NCBI GenBank assembly: GCA_020628175.1
Contig: JAHDFK010000023.1
Location: 1-22,292 of the forward strand
Length of the DNA stretch: 22,292 bases
Reading direction: 5' to 3'
From: Wenyingzhuangia sp.
GTDB lineage: Bacteria > Bacteroidota > Bacteroidia > Flavobacteriales > Flavobacteriaceae
Below, piece after piece: positions 1 through 6,712 of this stretch (positions are counted from its first letter, which is position 1; every line of letters starts with the position of its first letter). The notes beneath the pieces were generated by a model. That model saw only the letters and a program-made list of their open reading frames with translations, was not told the origin of the DNA and ran no database searches. The translations under genes and the position numbers were made by a program.

Positions 1-361
1 TACGTGCTTTCTTCTGACCGAATTTCTTACGTTCAACCATTCTAGGGTCACGAGTCAATAATCCTTCTGGCTTCAATACACTTCTGTTTTCAGCATCAAT
101 TTCACATAAAGCTCTAGAAATAGCTAAACGGATCGCTTCTGCTTGTCCTGTTACACCACCTCCAAAAACGTTTACTACGATATCGAAAGATTCTAAGTTC
201 TCTGTTAATAATAACGCTTGCTTTACTTTGTACTGTAAAGTACCAGTAGTAAAGTAGTTTGTTAATTCTTTACCATTAATTGTAATGTTCCCTTTTCCTT
301 CAGAAACGTATACTCTTGCTACGGCAGTTTTTCTTCTACCAATTTTGTGAATAGTCTCCAT
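1..361 (-). CDS. rpsI: 30S ribosomal protein S9 (3' end cut by window edge)
   Basis: Ribosomal protein S9 of the small subunit, whose basic C-terminal tail reaches the P-site tRNA. The visible 120 residues begin METIHKIGRRKTAVARVY and include the family's GGG-TGQAEAIR segment and the RDPRMVERKKFGQKKAR stretch near the C-terminus. Only about the last eight residues, expected to be the basic tail ending in KR, lie outside the window. The start ATG (359-361) is two bases after the rplM stop codon, so the two genes form the usual L13-S9 pair read from one transcript. Nothing unusual is seen in the coding sequence. The assignment rests on strong similarity to the family and on gene order. Confidence 0.97.
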   Translation of the reverse strand, partial: METIHKIGRRKTAVARVYVSEGKGNITINGKELTNYFTTGTLQYKVKQALLLTENLESFDIVVNVFGGGVTGQAEAIRLAISRALCEIDAENRSVLKPEGLLTRDPRMVERKKFGQKKAR

Positions 362-363
362 AA

Positions 364-819
364 TTATTTAAGGTCGTTTAAGTTAATAGCTTTTGGTTGT
401 TGAGCTTCTTGAGCGTGCTCAGCACCTGCATAAACGTATAAGTTTCTGTAAAGAGCGCTTCCTAATTTGTTTTTAGGTAACATTCCTTTTACTGCTTTTT
501 CGATTAATCTGATAGGATCTTTTTCGAATAATTCAGTTGCAGATAAACTTCTTTGACCACCTGGGTAACCTGTGTGACGAATGTAAGATTTGTCAGACCA
601 CTTGTTTCCAGTTAATTGAATTTTTTCAGCGTTGATGATTACAACGTTGTCTCCACAATCTACGTGAGGAGTAAAGTTTGGTTTGTGCTTACCTCTAACT
701 AGTTTTGCAACTTTAGAAGCTAAACGACCCAATGTTTGTCCGTCCGCATCAACTAATACCCACTGCTTGTCTACAGTAGCTTTGTTAGCCGATACTGTTT
801 TGTAACTTAATGTGTTCAT
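364..819 (-). CDS. rplM: 50S ribosomal protein L13
   Basis: Ribosomal protein L13, an early-assembling large-subunit protein. The 151-residue length is normal for Bacteroidetes. Family hallmarks are visible: the N-terminal [16 protein letters not shown] segment, the [18 protein letters not shown] segment, and the central HTGYPGG and [10 protein letters not shown] motifs. It lies immediately upstream of rpsI with a 2-base gap, the standard L13-S9 operon. The start at 817-819 follows an A-rich leader without a Shine-Dalgarno sequence, which is usual in this phylum. A promoter -7 element lies at 880-887 and a hairpin at 858-874, so the leader may carry autoregulation of the kind known for L13 operons in other bacteria. 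The regulation is inference. Confidence 0.98.
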   Translation of the reverse strand: MNTLSYKTVSANKATVDKQWVLVDADGQTLGRLASKVAKLVRGKHKPNFTPHVDCGDNVVIINAEKIQLTGNKWSDKSYIRHTGYPGGQRSLSATELFEKDPIRLIEKAVKGMLPKNKLGSALYRNLYVYAGAEHAQEAQQPKAINLNDLK

Positions 820-857
820 TTACACTTAGTTTTTGTAATAATTAAACAATAATTCTT

Positions 858-874
858 CCTTAGTTTATCTAAGG
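858..874 (-). promoter_or_regulatory. Hairpin at the 5' end of the rplM-rpsI leader
   Basis: On the minus strand the leader begins with a perfect 6-bp stem, CCTTAG paired with CTAAGG around the loop ATAAA. It lies just after the -7 element at 880-887, so the transcript would start in or just before the stem. A second ACTAAG copy at 825-830 (plus-strand coordinates), six bases before the rplM start, could compete for the same 5' strand. L13 autoregulates its operon through the leader in other bacteria. That this hairpin is such a leader is inference. Confidence 0.45.
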
Positions 875-879
875 GATTG

Positions 880-887
880 CAAAATTA
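880..887 (-). promoter_or_regulatory. Promoter -7 element of rplM-rpsI
   Basis: The minus strand reads TAATTTTG, a full match to the Bacteroidetes -7 consensus TAnnTTTG, about 60 bases before the rplM start. No TTG -33 element is seen at the usual spacing, so it is a half-match. It lies between the terC stop codon and rplM, giving the ribosomal genes their own start even if terC transcripts read through. Confidence 0.5.
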
Positions 888-898
888 TGAATAATTAT

Positions 899-1726
899 TT
901 ACTTGATAGCTTGATTTTTAGATTTTTTTGCAAGTATTTTCTTTTGGTATCTTCCTTGCACAATATCAATTAAAACAAGTATGGTAATTACAAAATAAAA
1001 TGTTGTTTTACTCATAGGTACAATGTGGTTTCCAAACAATTCAATATGCGCTAAATGTCCTCCTTCTGTTAACAGCATAATACCTACAATAAACAGTATA
1101 AAAAGTCCTAGTACTTCGTACATTCTGTTCTTTTTTAAAAATTCAGAAACTTTATCTGCTAGTACCAACATTAAAATACCACTTAATACAATTGCGATGG
1201 CCATAATAATAAAAGATGTGGTTGAGCTTTCGATTTCACTGGTAAGTCCGATAGCTGCTAAAATAGAATCAAAAGAAAAAACAAGATTCATTATTACAAT
1301 AGTTGTAATAGCTGCAGCGGCACTTTTTTGAGACTTAGAATCTTTAGCTTCCATGTTTTCTACTTCTTCCAAAGACATCATATGCCATATTTCTTTAATA
1401 GCTGTATATAAAATAAAACCACCTCCAATAAGAACAATTAAACTATGACCGTTGAAAGAAAATTTAGCAATATCTTTAATTTCACCTGTTAAGAAAGAAA
1501 ATGGTTCTTGAAAAAAATCGATAACTGATACTAAAAGAAATAACAAAACGATTCTTAGTACAATAGCAATTAAAATTCCGGTTTTTCTTACAGAGGCTTG
1601 TTTTTCAAGTGGTGCTTTTTTAGATTCTAATGAGATGTATAACAAATTATCAAACCCTAAAACGGCTTGTAAAAGGATAAGCATAAATAAAGTGAATAGA
1701 CTTTGTAGTGAGAATAAATTTTCCAT
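899..1726 (-). CDS. TerC-family integral membrane protein
   Basis: A polytopic membrane protein of the TerC family (PF03741). Members include tellurite-resistance TerC and manganese exporters such as YkoY/MeeF and Alx. Two family motifs stand out: LGFDN near residues 23-27 in the first membrane segment and FSFDSILAAIGL near residues 150-161. Both put an acidic residue (D26, D153) inside a membrane helix, where metal is thought to bind. About seven hydrophobic segments are present, with a charged cytoplasmic loop near residues 115-135. The 275-residue length fits stand-alone members. It reads in the same direction as rplM downstream, with no obvious terminator between them. By family knowledge a metal-ion transport role, perhaps Mn2+ export linked to the membrane, is the best guess; no ter operon genes are nearby to support tellurite resistance. 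Confidence 0.88.
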   Translation of the reverse strand: MENLFSLQSLFTLFMLILLQAVLGFDNLLYISLESKKAPLEKQASVRKTGILIAIVLRIVLLFLLVSVIDFFQEPFSFLTGEIKDIAKFSFNGHSLIVLIGGGFILYTAIKEIWHMMSLEEVENMEAKDSKSQKSAAAAITTIVIMNLVFSFDSILAAIGLTSEIESSTTSFIIMAIAIVLSGILMLVLADKVSEFLKKNRMYEVLGLFILFIVGIMLLTEGGHLAHIELFGNHIVPMSKTTFYFVITILVLIDIVQGRYQKKILAKKSKNQAIK

Positions 1727-1862
1727 GTTTTGTTTTTAGTTAAGCTGTAAAAATAATGTTTTTGTTTTATATTTATTTAGAGTTGTGTTAAGTTTTAAAT
1801 GTTTGATTTAGTGGGTGTCATAATATTTCGTAATATTGTTTTGTTTAAAAATATATTATAAA

Positions 1863-2660
1863 ATGAAAAATCTAATTTTTATTGCCATTCTATTGTTCTC
1901 GTTTACTAGCCAAGCACAATTGTTTAAAAAGATTTCGTCGAAAATTAAAGAAAAGGTTACGAAAGAAATCAACAAATCAATTCATAAAAACGAAGAAGAA
2001 GAAAGAGTATATGAAGATGAGATAGAAGAAAAAAATGATATCGATGAAAATGGCTATGGTCTAGAAGAAGAGTATACTGGGGTAGAAGAAGCTTATACGA
2101 AAGCTGATGTTGAGCTGTTAAATAGTTTTAAAGATAAAGTGTATGACTTTGATGTAGAGGTGACATATGAAATATCGAACACCAAAACTGAAGGAAGGTT
2201 AGAGCTTGTAGATTACTTTAAGAAAGGAGCTACGTACTCTATGTCTACAAATAATTTAGGAGGGAGGATAAAGAATTTTAGTATTTATGATGGAGCTCTT
2301 GTTCTAGGATTAATGGATTATAGCGGGAATAAAATAAAGACTTTAGATTTGGCTTCTAAATTAAAAGAAGATGATGAAGCTTTTGCAACTGTTGTTGCTA
2401 CCGCAGAAACTCAAAGCATACAAGGCTATACTTGCAAAAAGTACATTGTAACTACAAAAAATAAAGAAAAGACTATTTGTTGGGCAACTGATGCTTTGGC
2501 TTTTAGAAGAGGAGGGCAAAGCCACCCAGAATTGAAAGGGTTTGTAATGAAAATGGTAACTCAAAATCAGCAAATGGGAACTATAGTTTTCGAAGTAAGC
2601 TCGATAGATTTTAATTTTAAAAAATCGATAGATACTTCTGATTACAAAACGGATTTTTAG
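1863..2660 (+). CDS. Secreted protein resembling DUF4412 family
   Basis: Predicted exported protein of unknown function. I chose ATG 1863 rather than an in-frame ATG at 1836 because it gives a clean signal peptide, MKNLIFIAILLFSFTSQAQ, typical of Flavobacteria. A highly charged stretch (residues about 20-80, first Lys-rich then Glu/Asp-rich) precedes a C-terminal domain of about 170 residues. That domain has a GYTCKKY segment followed by a charged hairpin and ICWATDAL, a pattern I associate with DUF4412 proteins of Bacteroidetes. This family call is from memory and is moderate. The gene stands alone, diverging from the terC homologue and converging on polA, with which it shares a terminator. 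Function, location (periplasm or outer surface) and partners cannot be deduced from the sequence. Confidence 0.75.
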   Translation: MKNLIFIAILLFSFTSQAQLFKKISSKIKEKVTKEINKSIHKNEEEERVYEDEIEEKNDIDENGYGLEEEYTGVEEAYTKADVELLNSFKDKVYDFDVEVTYEISNTKTEGRLELVDYFKKGATYSMSTNNLGGRIKNFSIYDGALVLGLMDYSGNKIKTLDLASKLKEDDEAFATVVATAETQSIQGYTCKKYIVTTKNKEKTICWATDALAFRRGGQSHPELKGFVMKMVTQNQQMGTIVFEVSSIDFNFKKSIDTSDYKTDF

Positions 2661-2678
2661 GAAATCGAAAAGCAAAAT

Positions 2679-2711
2679 AAAAAAAGCGAACTTAAAAAGT
2701 TCGCTTTTTTT
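2679..2711. terminator. Bidirectional terminator between DUF4412-like gene and polA
   Basis: The stem GCGAAC/GTTCGC (2686-2691 with 2699-2704) has the loop TTAAAAA. It is flanked by seven A on the left and seven T on the right, so it works as a Rho-independent terminator on both strands. It lies between the convergent stops at 2660 and 2719. Confidence 0.9.
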
Positions 2712-2718
2712 ATTGCTT

Positions 2719-5514
2719 TTAATGAGCATCTAGCCAATTATCTCCCATATCAGTATCAACTACCAAAGGAACATTTAGTTTGTATGCATTTTCCATTTTA
2801 GCAATAATAAGCGGTTTTAAAGTTTCTAATTCCTCTAAATGAATGTCAAACACTAGTTCATCATGTACTTGTAATAACATTTTAGAGTTATAATTACCCG
2901 TTTCAAGTAAATTTTGAATATCAATCATGGCTATTTTTATAATATCTGCTGCGGTTCCTTGTATTGGTGCATTTACTGCATTTCGTTCGTCTGCAGATCT
3001 AACGATAGCATTAGCCGAGTTGATGTTTTTTAAGTACCTACGTCTGTCTAAAAGCGTTTTTACGTAACCATTTTCTTTAGCGTACTCTACCTGACTAGCC
3101 ATATATTTTTTTAGTGTAGGATAGGTTTGATAATAAGTTTCTATAAGTTCTTTAGCTTCTTTTCTACTTAAATTTGTTTGTTGGCTTAAACCAAAAGCAG
3201 AAACTCCATAAATAATTCCAAAATTTACAGTTTTTGCGTGGCTACGTTGTTCTCTTGTTACTTCGTCTAGCGGTACATTAAAAACTTTAGCTGCTGTAGA
3301 TTTGTGAATGTCATCTCCGTTTTGAAAAGAAGCTAACATTTCTGGATCTTTACTTAATTCAGCAATCAAGCGTAGTTCAATTTGAGAATAATCGGCAGCA
3401 AATAGAATATGGTTTGCGTCTTTTTTTACAAAGGCTTTACGAATTTGTTTTCCTCGTTCTGTTCTAATAGGTATGTTTTGTAAGTTAGGATTGTTAGAGC
3501 TCAATCTACCTGTTGCTGCAGTTGCTTGACTATACGTAGTGTGTACTCTTTGCGTGGTAGGGTTTACCTCGTTAGGAAGAGCATCTACGTACGTGTTTTT
3601 TAGCTTTACCAACCCTCTATACTCAATAATTTTGGCAACAATTTCGTGTTCCTCGGCAAGTTTACTCAAGATATCCTCTCCAGTTGCATATTGCCCTGTT
3701 TTGGTTTTTTTAGGTTTTTCAACCAGCTTCATATTTTCAAATAAAACAATACCCAATTGTTTTGGTGATGCAATATTAAAATTTTCACCAGCCAAGGTAT
3801 GTATTGCTGTTTCTAAAGCAGCAATATCTGTAGTTAAAATATCTGCTAATTGTTGTAAATAAGGTACATCTAAGCGTATACCTTCTAATTCCATTTTTGC
3901 AAGTACACGTAATAAGGGAAGTTCTATGTTTTGATATAAATCTTGTAAGTTGTTTTCTACAAGTTCCTTTTGAAACAAAGGCTCTAATCTATAACAAATA
4001 TCGGCAAGCTCACAGGTATAGGGAGTAATAGAATCTAAAGCAACTTCACTTAATTTAATTTTTTTACGCCCTTTACCAATCACTTTTTCTTGATGTGTGA
4101 TTTCGTAGTTCAAATAGGTTTCCGATAAAATTTCTATTTGATGTCTCATATCGGGATGTAACAAATAATGTGCAAGACTAATGTCAAAATTATCTCCTTG
4201 TAAATTAATGTTTCGTGCCGCTAAATATTTGATGTTGCTTTTTAAATCGTAAGCAATTTTCTGTACAGCTTTGTTTTCGAAAAAAGGTTTTAAATCGTTT
4301 AAAATAGTCTCTAGATTATTATCGATAGGGATGTAATAACCCGAATTCTCTTCGTACGAAAAACCAAAACCAATAAGTACATCTTCAAAATTAATACGTT
4401 CGGTTATAATTTCGAAAGCTACCTTGGTTTGAGTCGCTAACTTTTTTAAAAATAAACTTCTTGCAACATCGGTTTTTATGTACTGATATATAGAAGGCGT
4501 ACGTTCTATATTAGTAAAACCCGTAGTTGTTGATGTGGCTTCTGTAGTTGGATTGGCAAATAAATCAAGTTGTGGTTCATTGCTGTTTTGAGTATCCTGT
4601 TTTGGAATCACAATTTCTTTAGCATCTTCTACTGCAAATAGTTTGTTAAAACTATCGGCAATTCGTCTAAACTCTAATTCTTGAAAAATTTTAAAAGTTT
4701 CCTCCTTGTTGGGTTTACACATCGTGTATTCCTCTTCGTTGTAGGTAACAGGACAATCTAAAATAATAGTAGCTAATTGCTTCGATAAAAGTCCTAGTTC
4801 TTTGTTAGCTTCTACTTTCTCTTTCATTTTACCTTTAAGCTCATGTGTATTGGCAAAAAGGTTTTCCATAGAGCCGTATTGTTTTAGGAATTTTTTAGCG
4901 GTTTTGTCTCCCACACCAGGTAGTCCAGGAATGTTGTCAACGGCATCTCCCATCATTCCTAGATAGTCTATAACTTGTAGCGGGTTTTCTACTTCAAATT
5001 TTTCTTTTACTTTTTCTACATCCCAAATTTCTATCCCATTTCCCATTCTAGCAGGTCGGTACATAAAAATATTTTCAGAAACTAGTTGTGCGTAATCTTT
5101 ATCGGGTGTAACCATATACACTTGGCATCCTTCTTTTTCTGCTTGTTTTGCAATGGTACCTATCAAATCATCAGCTTCAAAACCTGCTTCTTCAATAATA
5201 GGAATGTTCATTGCTTTTAAGATTTCCTGAATGTAAGGAACTGCAATTTTAATAGCTTCTGGAGTTTCTTGTCTATTGGCTTTGTAAGCTCCAAAAGCTT
5301 CAGTTCTATTTACAGAACCTCCTTTATCAAAAGCAACAGCTAATAGCTCGGGTTTTTCTCTACGAATTACATCTAAAAGAGAGTTGGTAAAACCTAAAAT
5401 AGCAGAGGTATCCATCCCTTTAGAGTTGATTCTCGGGTTTTTAATTAATGCATAATATCCTCTAAATATCAATGCAAATGCATCTAATAAAAAAAGCCTT
5501 TTTTGACTAGCCAT
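2719..5514 (-). CDS. polA: DNA polymerase I
   Basis: Repair and Okazaki-fragment polymerase, 931 residues, normal full length. Three domains can be followed. The N-terminal 5'-3' exonuclease (about 1-290) has GFEADDLIGT, TPDKDYAQLV and GDAVDNIPGLPGVGDKTA, with its acidic metal ligands intact. The 3'-5' exonuclease-like domain (about 340-530) keeps the fold, but its catalytic residues are replaced: E368 and I370 stand where E. coli has D355 and E357, N427 for D424, and L503 for D501; only the tyrosine (Y499) remains. The C-terminal polymerase domain has motif A FAADYSQIELR, the O-helix KTVNFGIIYG and motif C LQVHDELVFD, all intact. The enzyme should therefore polymerise and remove primers but not proofread. 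The same loss is known in Taq and Bacillus Pol I. It is a monocistronic gene, divergent from the thioredoxin-like gene. Confidence 0.97.
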   Translation of the reverse strand: MASQKRLFLLDAFALIFRGYYALIKNPRINSKGMDTSAILGFTNSLLDVIRREKPELLAVAFDKGGSVNRTEAFGAYKANRQETPEAIKIAVPYIQEILKAMNIPIIEEAGFEADDLIGTIAKQAEKEGCQVYMVTPDKDYAQLVSENIFMYRPARMGNGIEIWDVEKVKEKFEVENPLQVIDYLGMMGDAVDNIPGLPGVGDKTAKKFLKQYGSMENLFANTHELKGKMKEKVEANKELGLLSKQLATIILDCPVTYNEEEYTMCKPNKEETFKIFQELEFRRIADSFNKLFAVEDAKEIVIPKQDTQNSNEPQLDLFANPTTEATSTTTGFTNIERTPSIYQYIKTDVARSLFLKKLATQTKVAFEIITERINFEDVLIGFGFSYEENSGYYIPIDNNLETILNDLKPFFENKAVQKIAYDLKSNIKYLAARNINLQGDNFDISLAHYLLHPDMRHQIEILSETYLNYEITHQEKVIGKGRKKIKLSEVALDSITPYTCELADICYRLEPLFQKELVENNLQDLYQNIELPLLRVLAKMELEGIRLDVPYLQQLADILTTDIAALETAIHTLAGENFNIASPKQLGIVLFENMKLVEKPKKTKTGQYATGEDILSKLAEEHEIVAKIIEYRGLVKLKNTYVDALPNEVNPTTQRVHTTYSQATAATGRLSSNNPNLQNIPIRTERGKQIRKAFVKKDANHILFAADYSQIELRLIAELSKDPEMLASFQNGDDIHKSTAAKVFNVPLDEVTREQRSHAKTVNFGIIYGVSAFGLSQQTNLSRKEAKELIETYYQTYPTLKKYMASQVEYAKENGYVKTLLDRRRYLKNINSANAIVRSADERNAVNAPIQGTAADIIKIAMIDIQNLLETGNYNSKMLLQVHDELVFDIHLEELETLKPLIIAKMENAYKLNVPLVVDTDMGDNWLDAH

Positions 5515-5786
5515 ATTTGTAGTTTTGAGTACCGTAAATGTAACTAAATTAAGAGTAAATACACGGCTTGTTGCTTTAAAAAGTAGTTGCTTAAGATGAG
5601 CTATTTTAGATGTAAATGTTAATTTTAGGCTGTTTTAGGTGCTTGATTGTTAAATAATTGCTGCGAATTGCATAAAAAACGGTGTTTTTTTTTGTTTTTT
5701 TAGTAAAAAAGTTAATATTGCGTATTAATTTATTGGTTATTAGATAGGTAACTGATAATTTTTGTAATTATTATCTAAAAATACGT
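5515..5786. other. Divergent intergenic region, polA / thioredoxin-like gene
   Basis: 272 bases that must hold both promoters. I see no clean TAnnTTTG element on either strand; the nearest on the plus strand is TAATTTTTG at 5757-5765 (one base too long). An imperfect nested inverted repeat (TTAGATA at 5740-5746 with TATCTAA at 5772-5778, and GATAAT/ATTATC inside) lies just before the thioredoxin-like start. There is a long T tract near 5685-5702. No ORF or RNA gene is supported here. Confidence 0.5.
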
Positions 5787-6086
5787 ATGACTAAATTTGG
5801 TGATTTAATTAATATAGAAATCCCTGTTTTGATAGATTTTTATGCAAAATGGGATAAAGAAGATAGTGAATATTCTAACGAAACTTTACGCGATGTAGTT
5901 GCTGCGCTTGGTGATAAAGCAAAAGTAATTAAAATTGATATAGATAAGAACGAAATATTAGCATCGGCTTTAAAAGTAAAAGCAAACCCAACGTTTGTAA
6001 TATATAAAAATGGGGTGATGAAGTGGCGCCACTCTGGAGAGCAAGATGCAAATACTTTAATTACAAGAGTAGAGCAGTTTGTTTAA
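5787..6086 (+). CDS. Thioredoxin-fold protein without cysteines
   Basis: A 99-residue, single-domain, cytoplasmic protein with a thioredoxin fold. The order of elements matches thioredoxin: VLIDFYAKW (residues 14-22), then the active-site position, KVIKIDID, and ANPTFVIYKNG with the conserved cis-proline (P68). The redox motif WCGPC is replaced by WDKED (22-26), and the protein contains no cysteine at all. It cannot do thiol-disulfide exchange. A chaperone-like, scaffolding or partner-binding role is possible. I recall similar small thioredoxin-family proteins without CxxC in other Flavobacteria, so this is probably a conserved variant rather than a decayed gene. It is transcribed away from polA, and its stop codon overlaps that of the convergent deacetylase gene. 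Confidence 0.85.
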   Translation: MTKFGDLINIEIPVLIDFYAKWDKEDSEYSNETLRDVVAALGDKAKVIKIDIDKNEILASALKVKANPTFVIYKNGVMKWRHSGEQDANTLITRVEQFV

Positions 6087-6712
6087 GAAATTGCTTTAAA
6101 AGAGAATCCTTTTTTTGTAAGTTCTTCTAACACACAAGGCAGTGTTTCTTTTAAACGAGGAAATGCTTTTAAACTGTCGTGAAAAACAACAATACTACCA
6201 TTTTCTATATTTTTGAGTACGTTTTGAGTGCACTTTTCACTAGTAATATTTTTGTCAAAATCGCCACTTAAAATAGACCACATAACAATTTTATAGCCTT
6301 TATCTTGCAATGCTTTTGCTTGTTTTAGTTTTAGCTTTCCGTAAGGAGGTCTAAAGAGCTTTGTAGTATTTTGTATAAGTTTTTCGGTAGCTAAAACATT
6401 AGCTATATAACTATTTGTGTTAGTTTTCCATCCTTTTAAATGATGAAAAGTATGGTTGCCTGTTTGGTGTCCTTTCTTTTTAAGTAGTGAGTAAATTTCT
6501 GGATGTTTTTTTACGTTGTCTCCAATACAAAAAAAAGTTGCTTTAGCGTTGTATTGCTCTAAAAGTTCTAAAACCCATGGTGTAACTTCAGGAATAGGTC
6601 CGTCGTCGAATGTTAAATACACTTCTTTTTTAGAAGATTCCAATTTCCAAATCCATTTGGAAAATATGGATTTGAAAATTGAAGGTGTTTTTATTGGGTA
6701 GAAACGAATCAT
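6083..6712 (-). CDS. Polysaccharide deacetylase (NodB/CE4 family)
   Basis: A 209-residue single-domain CE4 deacetylase that would remove acetyl groups from N-acetylated (or O-acetylated) sugars. All catalytic motifs can be read: TFDDGP (catalytic D36 and metal ligand D37), HTFHH (metal ligands H87 and H91), RPPYG (121-125), the W-S-D segment near 145-151 and the FHDS motif with H178. It should be active. No signal peptide or lipobox is seen, although the short N-terminal stretch before the domain is hydrophobic and basic. The start codon shares one base with the stop of the upstream DUF2723 gene (TAATG), which implies translational coupling. The coupling suggests that it acts on, or alongside, a glycan handled by the DUF2723 protein; that is inference. 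The substrate is unknown. Confidence 0.93.
   Translation of the reverse strand: MIRFYPIKTPSIFKSIFSKWIWKLESSKKEVYLTFDDGPIPEVTPWVLELLEQYNAKATFFCIGDNVKKHPEIYSLLKKKGHQTGNHTFHHLKGWKTNTNSYIANVLATEKLIQNTTKLFRPPYGKLKLKQAKALQDKGYKIVMWSILSGDFDKNITSEKCTQNVLKNIENGSIVVFHDSLKAFPRLKETLPCVLEELTKKGFSFKAIS

Noticed and set aside
1023..1331. Plus-strand ORF of 102 codons opposite the TerC gene
   Set aside because: It lies entirely antisense to a well-supported membrane protein and has no recognisable domain; a coding shadow.
899..1726. Tellurite-resistance operon
   Set aside because: Only a TerC-family protein is present; no TerD, TerB or TerZ-like genes lie nearby, so a tellurite role is not supported.
2361..2729. 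Minus-strand ORF opposite the DUF4412-like gene
   Set aside because: It runs across the bidirectional terminator and the end of polA and has no domain; a shadow frame.
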